A DNA stretch of 10,179 nt, taken from NCBI GenBank assembly GCA_017936185.1, contig JAGBGA010000086.1:1-10179 (forward strand), read 5' to 3'. Positions within the stretch are counted from its first letter, which is position 1. The number at the start of each line of letters is the position of its first letter. Below, piece by piece: positions 5,386 through 10,179 of this stretch. The translations under genes and the position numbers were made by a program. Source of the DNA: Alphaproteobacteria bacterium. Its GTDB lineage: Bacteria; Pseudomonadota; Alphaproteobacteria; Rs-D84. The notes under the pieces are model-generated. The model had not been told where the DNA came from, searched no databases, and saw nothing but the letters and a program-made list of their open reading frames with translations.

Positions 5386-6924
5386 ATGTCTTTTGTTTCA
5401 ATGCCACGTCAAGATTTATTGCTTGCAATTGATTCTTTGGCCCAGGAAAAACAAATTGACCGCGAAATCGTTATTGAATCGTTGGAAGCGGCAATCGCAA
5501 AAATCGCAAAACACAAGTATGGCGAAGAATTTAATATTACTGCAAATATCGACCGAAAAAATGGCGCGATATATGTAAAGCGTTTGTTTGATGTTATACT
5601 TTCACCAGAAAGCGCAGGTGAAGATTACGACCCAAATACTATGTTGACGGTCGAACAAGCAAAAAAATATGCAAAAAATCCCGTCGTCGGTGATGTTGTG
5701 GAAGATGCACTGCCAGAACCAGAATTCGGACGTATGGCATTCCAAACGGCAAAACAAATGATGACTGCGCGTGTGCGTGATGCAGAAAAAGGACGCCAAT
5801 TCGAAGAATTTAAAGATAATATTGGTGATATCGTTAATGGTGTCGTTAAACGTATCGAATTCGGTAATGTTTATGTCGATATCAATGGTAAAGCCGAAGG
5901 TTATATCAAAGGTACAGAATTAATCCCAGGTGAAAGATTAACCGTTGGTGACCGCGTGCGTGCACTTATTATGGATGTGGCGCGTTCAAATACAGGACCA
6001 CAAATCTTTTTAACACGTACACACCCAATGTTTATGGAAAAACTGTTCGTGCAAGAAGTGCCAGAAATTTACGAAGGGGTTATTAAAATTAAATCAGTGG
6101 CACGTGCACCAGGGTCACATGCAAAAATTGCCGTCGAAACAGCCGACCCTTCAATCGATGCAGTTGGTATGACGGTCGGTATCAAAGGTACACGTATTCA
6201 ACCGGTTATTAATGAATGTCATGGTGAAAAAATTGACGTTATCTTGTATTCTGATGACCCGGCGGTGTTTATCGTTAATGCAATGCAGCCAGCAAAAGTT
6301 GCAAAAATTATCGTCGATGAAGATACAAGAAGTGCCGCAATTGTTGTAAATGAAGACCAACAATCATTGGCAATTGGACGTCGTGGTCAAAATGTTCGCC
6401 TTGCGTCACAATTGACAGGGTGGAATATCGATGTTATGAACGAAGCCGAAGAACAAGAACGTCGTGCAAAAGAATTTAAAGAAAAAACAGAACTGTTTAT
6501 CGGTGGTTTGGATGTCGATGAAATGATTGCACAGTTGCTGATTACAGAAGGGTTCCGTACAATCGAAGAAATTGCGTTTGTTGATATCGCAGAACTTGAA
6601 AGTATCGAAGGATTTAACCCAGAATTGGCCGCAGAATTGCAAAAACGTGCAAAAGATTATCTGAATAAAATTGAACAGGACTATATTGATAATGGACACA
6701 AATTGGGAATAAGTGATAACTTGTTGAAATTTGACTTTATCAAACGTCCAACAATTATGAAGTTGGGTGAAAATGGTATTAAATCACTTGAAGATTTGGC
6801 AGATTTGGCAACAGATGAATTGGTCGAAATCTTGGGTGAAGATACAATGTCAAAGCGGTTGGCCGGTCGTGTTATTATGAAAGCACGTGAAATCGCATAT
6901 GATATTAAACAAGAAAATGAATAA
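5386..6924 (+). CDS. nusA: Transcription termination/antitermination factor NusA
   Basis: A 512-residue RNA polymerase-binding factor that modulates pausing, termination and antitermination. Domains in order: an N-terminal RNAP-binding domain (about 1-135, opening with LLLAIDSLAQEKQIDREIVI), an S1 domain (about 145-210, GDIVNGVVKRIEFGNVYVDI), KH1 and KH2 (about 230-355, with GIKGTRIQPVINE and AIGRRGQNVRLASQLTGW), then a C-terminal region with two helix-hairpin-helix/acidic repeat-like units (about 365-510). Length matches proteobacterial NusA with the C-terminal extension (about 495-540). The start at ATG 5386 has a near-perfect AAGGAG seven bases before it. The frame is intact. It is followed by infB after 65 bases. 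rimP, usually just upstream, and ylxR, often between nusA and infB in alphaproteobacteria, are both missing. Confidence 0.98.
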   Translation: MSFVSMPRQDLLLAIDSLAQEKQIDREIVIESLEAAIAKIAKHKYGEEFNITANIDRKNGAIYVKRLFDVILSPESAGEDYDPNTMLTVEQAKKYAKNPVVGDVVEDALPEPEFGRMAFQTAKQMMTARVRDAEKGRQFEEFKDNIGDIVNGVVKRIEFGNVYVDINGKAEGYIKGTELIPGERLTVGDRVRALIMDVARSNTGPQIFLTRTHPMFMEKLFVQEVPEIYEGVIKIKSVARAPGSHAKIAVETADPSIDAVGMTVGIKGTRIQPVINECHGEKIDVILYSDDPAVFIVNAMQPAKVAKIIVDEDTRSAAIVVNEDQQSLAIGRRGQNVRLASQLTGWNIDVMNEAEEQERRAKEFKEKTELFIGGLDVDEMIAQLLITEGFRTIEEIAFVDIAELESIEGFNPELAAELQKRAKDYLNKIEQDYIDNGHKLGISDNLLKFDFIKRPTIMKLGENGIKSLEDLADLATDELVEILGEDTMSKRLAGRVIMKAREIAYDIKQENE

Positions 6925-6930
6925 GTCTTT

Positions 6931-6962
6931 GAAAGTGCAATGTATAAAAGCATTGCACTTTT
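6931..6962 (+). other. Perfect hairpin between nusA and infB
   Basis: AAAGTGCAATG (6932-6942) and CATTGCACTTT (6951-6961) form an uninterrupted 11-bp stem with an 8-nt loop, extended by a G-T pair at 6931/6962. Only a short TTTT overlaps the stem end, followed by GGATATT, so as a terminator it would be weak. It may partly attenuate read-through into infB or act as an RNA-processing or stabilising element. Its right arm ends 13 bases before the infB ribosome site (GGAGT, 6976-6980). Confidence 0.6.
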
Positions 6963-6989
6963 GGATATTATGAACGGAGTAGATATAAT

Positions 6990-9419
6990 ATGGCAACATT
7001 AACACTTGGAAAATCTGTAACCACAGACGCAGTGCGAAGCAAAAAAGGTGATGCGGTGTTCGTAGAACGCCGTCGTCGTGTCGTCGCACCAGGCAGTAAA
7101 GAATTACGTGATGAACCAAATGCACCAGTTGCACCACGTAATGCCGCAGATGAAAAACTGCGCGCGGTGTTGGCCGCGGCAAAACAACGTGAAGAAGAAC
7201 GTAAAAAACGTGAAGCCGAAGAAGCCGCAGCACGTGCCGCACGTGATGCAGAAATTGAACGCGAAAATCGCGAATATGAACAGGTGAAAGAACAACTGGC
7301 GGCACGTGAAAATGTTGCTAAGAATAACGTAAATGCAGATAAAGAAATACAAGAAGAAAAAAATGTGGTGCCGCAAAAACAAAAACAGCAGGCAGCACAA
7401 AAAGTGTTTACTAATAATGCAGTCGCCGGCGCAAATCGTGGAAAAAATCGCCAAAATGATGACGACGATACAAGACCAGGTAATAAATTTAATAATTCAA
7501 AAAGGGATTTTAAAAAGTCTGGTAAAATTCATTTGAACGACATTGTTATGGGTGGTGATGACGACGATGATGAAATCGGAATTCGTGGCGCAAATCGACG
7601 CAGAAGTGAAGCATCACTGAAACGTTTTCGCGAAAAGGCACGCGCGGTATTTAATGCACCACAAAAGGTCGAACATGTCGTTACACTTGGTGATACAATT
7701 ACTGTGAAAGACTTGGCCGCCGCAATGGCAGAAAAGGCCGGTAATGTTATTAAAAAATTAATGGAAATGGGTATGATGGTGTCGGTTAATCAATCAATCG
7801 ATGCAGATACCGCAGAATTAATTGCATCTGAATTTGGCGCAACGGTTAAACGTGTCGATGTTAAACCATATGCAGATATTCTTGAACGTGAACCAAACCC
7901 AGAACACTTGGCGCCGCGTGCACCGGTTGTTACCGTTGTGGGACACGTTGACCATGGAAAAACATCGTTGCTTGATGCGTTCCGTAATGCAAATGTGGCC
8001 GCCGGTGAAGCAGGTGGTATTACACAACATGTTTCTTCGTATGAAGTGAAAACAAAGTCTGGTGAAATGATTACGTTCTTGGATACCCCAGGACACGAAA
8101 CATTTACAGCAATGCGTGCACGTGGTGCACAAATGGCGGATATTGTTGTGCTGGTTGTGGCGGCAAATGATTCAATTATGCCACAGACAATCGAAGCAAT
8201 TAATCATATTCGTGCCGCAAATGTGCCATTTATCGTGGCAATTAATAAAATCGACTTGCCCGAAGCAAACCCAACACGCGTGAAAACAGACTTGTTACAA
8301 CAGGAAGTTCAAGTCGAAGAAATGGGTGGTGATGTACAATGTGTCGAAATTTCTGCAACAAAAAGAATTGGGCTTGATAAGCTGGAAGAAGCAATTCTTT
8401 TACAGGCGGAAATGATGGATTTAAAAGCAGACCCAGATATGCCCGCCGTTGCATATGTTGTCGAAGCAAAACAAGAAAAAGGTCTTGGGGCGGTGGCAAC
8501 AATATTAATGCGCCAAGGTACATTGAAAATTGGTGATGTGTTCGTTGTTGGCGAAACGTTTGGACGCGTGCGTGGCTTGATTAATTCAAATGGCGAACGT
8601 GTTAAGTCGGTTAAGCCAGGACAACCATCAGTTGTGTTGGGGCTTAATTCTGTGCCGGGGGCCGGTGATGAACTTCGTGTTATGGAAACAGAAGCGCAAA
8701 CGCGCGAAGTTGCAAACTATCGCATGCAAAAGGCAAAAGATAAAGCAAATGCGGTTAAACGTTCGTCGTTGGAAGAACTGTTTGCAAAACGCGATGAAAA
8801 TAAAAAATTGGTGTTGCCAATTATCTTGCGCGCAGACGTTCAAGGGTCGGTCGAAGCAATTTCGGATATGATAAAGGAAATTAATACCGATAAAGTTGGG
8901 GTCGAAATATTGTCTTCGGGTGTTGGACAAATTACCGAAGGTGATATACGATTGGCAACGGCGTCGGGGGCGGTGGTTATTGCCTTTAATGTTCGTGCCG
9001 ATTCAATCGTGCGTGATATGGCACGTGGTAATGGCGTAGATATTCGTTATCACAGTGTTGTGTATCGTATCACAGATGAAATTAAAGAAATATTGTCTGG
9101 AAAATTGGCCCCAGAAAAACGTGAAACATTTATCGGTTATGCCGATGTTATCGCACTGTTTACCGTTGGTAAAGGTGTGCGCGTCGCAGGTTGCCGTATG
9201 AGTGAAGGTACAATCAAAAAAGATGCTTTTGTTCGATTGCTTCGTAATAATGTTGTTATTTATGATGGTAAAATTGGACAACTTCGTCGTGAAAAAAATG
9301 AAGTAAAAGAAGTGTCGGGTGGCGTCGAATTCGGGATGTCTTTTGACAAGTATAATGACTTGAAAGAAGGTGACCGCGTCGAATGCTATGAAGTTGAAGA
9401 AGTACGGGCACAGTTGTAA
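6990..9419 (+). CDS. infB: Translation initiation factor IF-2
   Basis: An 809-residue GTPase that brings fMet-tRNA to the 30S subunit and promotes subunit joining. The N-terminus (GKSV, then VFVERRRRV at about 24-32) matches the IF-2-associated segment of alphaproteobacterial IF-2. A charged low-complexity linker follows (about 55-225), with an Ala/Glu/Arg-rich helical part and two Asp clusters (157-160, 190-194). An IF2_N-type domain lies at about 228-290. The GTPase domain carries G1 GHVDHGKT (318-325), G2 GGITQHV (342-348), G3 DTPG (365-368), G4 NKID (419-422) and G5 SATKR (455-459). Domain II (about 485-570), domain III (about 608-705, [11 protein letters not shown]) and the C-terminal fMet-tRNA-binding domain (about 715-809) follow. 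The ATG at 6990 has GGAGT nine bases upstream. All motifs are intact. rbfA and truB, the common next genes, are replaced by a terminator. Confidence 0.98.
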   Translation: MATLTLGKSVTTDAVRSKKGDAVFVERRRRVVAPGSKELRDEPNAPVAPRNAADEKLRAVLAAAKQREEERKKREAEEAAARAARDAEIERENREYEQVKEQLAARENVAKNNVNADKEIQEEKNVVPQKQKQQAAQKVFTNNAVAGANRGKNRQNDDDDTRPGNKFNNSKRDFKKSGKIHLNDIVMGGDDDDDEIGIRGANRRRSEASLKRFREKARAVFNAPQKVEHVVTLGDTITVKDLAAAMAEKAGNVIKKLMEMGMMVSVNQSIDADTAELIASEFGATVKRVDVKPYADILEREPNPEHLAPRAPVVTVVGHVDHGKTSLLDAFRNANVAAGEAGGITQHVSSYEVKTKSGEMITFLDTPGHETFTAMRARGAQMADIVVLVVAANDSIMPQTIEAINHIRAANVPFIVAINKIDLPEANPTRVKTDLLQQEVQVEEMGGDVQCVEISATKRIGLDKLEEAILLQAEMMDLKADPDMPAVAYVVEAKQEKGLGAVATILMRQGTLKIGDVFVVGETFGRVRGLINSNGERVKSVKPGQPSVVLGLNSVPGAGDELRVMETEAQTREVANYRMQKAKDKANAVKRSSLEELFAKRDENKKLVLPIILRADVQGSVEAISDMIKEINTDKVGVEILSSGVGQITEGDIRLATASGAVVIAFNVRADSIVRDMARGNGVDIRYHSVVYRITDEIKEILSGKLAPEKRETFIGYADVIALFTVGKGVRVAGCRMSEGTIKKDAFVRLLRNNVVIYDGKIGQLRREKNEVKEVSGGVEFGMSFDKYNDLKEGDRVECYEVEEVRAQL

Positions 9420-9421
9420 AT

Positions 9422-9449
9422 AAAAATCCCCAAAATGGGGATTTTTTTT
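9422..9449. terminator. Bidirectional intrinsic terminator between infB and the PagL-like gene
   Basis: AAAAATCCCC (9422-9431) pairs perfectly with GGGGATTTTT (9437-9446) around the loop AAAAT, and the T run continues to 9449. Read from the other strand the A tract becomes the U tract, so it can serve both converging genes. It shares the TCCCC/GGGGA stem core with the terminator at 3518-3550. Confidence 0.88.
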
Positions 9450-10005
9450 AAAAATTATATGTCATACCAAAACCAAAAAATGCATATGAATTATTTTCGG
9501 GCGCAGTGTTGCCGTTGGAATAATGCTGCATAAATAATTCAAGGTTGGTGCATTCTGTTAATCTGTAGCCAGATCCAAGTTTAAATCCAAATAATAACTT
9601 TGAACCAATTCGTTCGTTTTGCTGGGCCTGCATACCGACACCAAGGCCGGTATAAAAATACCAGTTCTTGCCATGGGCCAATATTACATCTTCGGATAAC
9701 ATAACAATTGGTATCGTGTATTTGTCCCAGTGCCACCCGCGTGATGTGCTAAACCCCAATGTTTGGGTTATGTTCAAGGATTTGCGGGCCGGTAAATTAA
9801 AGAATGTTGTCGGTTGTGAATACTGGGCGTGCATCATGATAAATGGTACCCACTTAATTGGTGCAGGAAGTAAAAAACCACTGTCCACGCCCCAACCGAA
9901 ATTCACAGCAACTTGGTTTTCATAACCGTTAAAGAATGGGTTTGTATCCGCATGTGCCGACGCAAAAGCAGATAAAATTAATAAAGAACATGCAATTTTT
10001 TTCAT
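9448..10005 (-). CDS. PagL-like outer-membrane lipid A deacylase (acyloxyacyl hydrolase family)
   Basis: A 185-residue exported beta-barrel protein. The signal peptide is MKKIACSLLILSAFASAHA with a likely cut after AHA (19/20). The mature chain is rich in alternating aromatic and Gly segments and ends in Phe, as outer-membrane barrels do. LFMQHYSNGN near the C-terminus matches the active-site region of PagL lipid A 3-O-deacylases: His161 and Ser163 correspond to the catalytic pair in the HxSN motif. The acidic triad member is less clear: Glu170 lies 9 residues after the His, whereas as I recall it is 14 in the Pseudomonas enzyme. Such enzymes trim a 3-hydroxyacyl chain from lipid A in the outer membrane and alter its immune recognition. 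The frame is open to 10110, but the extra 35 residues are AT-rich upstream DNA; ATG 10005 starts the signal peptide. No Shine-Dalgarno is present, and the -10 lies eight bases upstream. Confidence 0.82.
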   Translation of the reverse strand: MKKIACSLLILSAFASAHADTNPFFNGYENQVAVNFGWGVDSGFLLPAPIKWVPFIMMHAQYSQPTTFFNLPARKSLNITQTLGFSTSRGWHWDKYTIPIVMLSEDVILAHGKNWYFYTGLGVGMQAQQNERIGSKLLFGFKLGSGYRLTECTNLELFMQHYSNGNTAPENNSYAFFGFGMTYNF

Positions 10006-10012
10006 GGGGTGT

Positions 10013-10041
10013 ATTGTACCATAAATTAAGAAGATATTCAA
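10013..10041 (-). promoter_or_regulatory. Predicted promoter of the PagL-like gene, with start site at the ATG
   Basis: On the minus strand TTGAAT (10041-10036, four of six) is followed at exactly 17 bp by TACAAT (10018-10013), which is preceded by TGG, giving an extended -10. The expected transcription start is at about 10006, immediately before the ATG at 10005, so the mRNA would have essentially no leader. Confidence 0.6.
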
Positions 10042-10104
10042 ATGTATTTTATTAAAAAAAATAATAATTGTAAATTGGAATAAAGTCATTAATGTTGTTT
10101 TGCC

Positions 10105-10132
10105 TTGCAATTGAAAAAAAGCGTGTTATAAT
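10105..10132 (+). promoter_or_regulatory. Predicted strong promoter of the tRNA gene
   Basis: TTGCAA (10105-10110) is followed at 16 bp by a perfect TATAAT (10127-10132) preceded by TGT, an extended -10. The bases between the -10 and the expected start (about 10139) are GCGTGGCG, a GC-rich discriminator of the kind found at stable RNA promoters that are under growth-rate or stringent control in studied bacteria. The tRNA begins at 10144, so the 5' leader would be only a few bases. Confidence 0.7.
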
Positions 10133-10143
10133 GCGTGGCGTTT

Positions 10144-10179
10144 GGCAGCGTAGCTCAGTGGTAGAGCAGAGGAATCATA
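10144..10179 (+). tRNA. tRNA-Met (CAU anticodon), 5' half, cut by the window edge
   Basis: The sequence reads as a tRNA from its first base: acceptor strand GGCAGCG, then TA, D arm GCTC-AGTGGTA-GAGC, A26, anticodon strand GAGGA, and loop ATCATA up to the window end. The anticodon CAT is at 10176-10178 with the conserved T33 before it. The GGAATCATA context is typical of elongator Met tRNAs in alphaproteobacteria. It begins G-G rather than with the unpaired C1 of initiator tRNA. Ile-CAU (lysidine-modified) cannot be excluded without the 3' half. Confidence 0.9.

Noticed and set aside
5198..5428. N-terminal extension of the lpxD frame by 77 codons
   Set aside because: It overlaps the nusA start, crosses both predicted promoters and the leader hairpin, and adds a Lys/Phe-rich stretch unlike any LpxD.
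6406..6699. 97-codon minus-strand ORF opposite nusA, Phe/Cys-rich
   Set aside because: It mirrors Glu/Lys/Ala-rich NusA codons on the other strand; no start signal or recognisable domain.
6984..6989. TATAAT directly before the infB ATG
   Set aside because: A start from this box would fall inside the infB coding region; infB has a proper GGAGT ribosome site, so the box is probably chance in AT-rich DNA.
10006..10110. N-terminal extension of the PagL-like frame by 35 codons
   Set aside because: A canonical signal peptide begins at ATG 10005, and the extension is AT-rich DNA containing the promoter.
1..10179. AGCT is also rare and no CTAG was seen
   Set aside because: CTAG scarcity is widespread in bacteria, and AGCT scarcity follows from rare use of GCT and AGC codons here; neither needs the explanation offered for GATC.

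Overview
The window carries the housekeeping genes of an AT-rich (by eye about 40% GC) Gram-negative bacterium. The gene forms fit an alphaproteobacterium: a NusA with a long C-terminal region, an IF-2 with an alphaproteobacterial-type N-terminus, an lpxD-fabZ lipid A block, and a VirB-type secretion pair outside a full vir cluster. The lineage call is inference. A host-associated or reduced-genome alphaproteobacterium is my best guess, and I cannot name a genus.

Layout, left to right. (1) 1-173 is a T-rich leader with short repeats and an extended -10 promoter. (2) 174-3519 (+) is a tightly packed operon of virB3, virB4 and a secreted protein with an HExxH zinc-peptidase-type motif, closed by a hairpin that works in both directions. 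(3) 3549-5197 (-) is lpxD, an unrecognised 44-codon ORF, and fabZ, converging on that terminator. (4) 5198-5385 is a divergent promoter region; the nusA leader contains a 13-bp hairpin. (5) 5386-9419 (+) is nusA then infB, with a perfect hairpin between them and a second bidirectional terminator after infB. (6) 9448-10005 (-) is an outer-membrane PagL-like lipid A deacylase. (7) 10144-10179 (+) is the 5' half of a tRNA with a CAU anticodon, probably elongator Met, behind a strong promoter; the window edge cuts it.

How the genes fit together: lpxD and fabZ supply lipid A acylation and 3-hydroxyacyl-ACP dehydration, and the PagL-like enzyme would later remove an acyl chain from lipid A at the outer membrane. 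NusA and IF-2 serve transcription and translation. VirB3 and VirB4 are inner-membrane and energy parts of a type IV secretion system whose other parts are not in view.

Most notable signals: near-absence of GATC in the whole window (I found one), two genes (lpxD and the PagL-like gene) whose -10 boxes sit so close to the ATG that their mRNAs may be leaderless, the secreted HExxH protein coupled to virB4, and the small ORF packed between lpxD and fabZ. I see no CRISPR array, insertion sequence or prophage gene.
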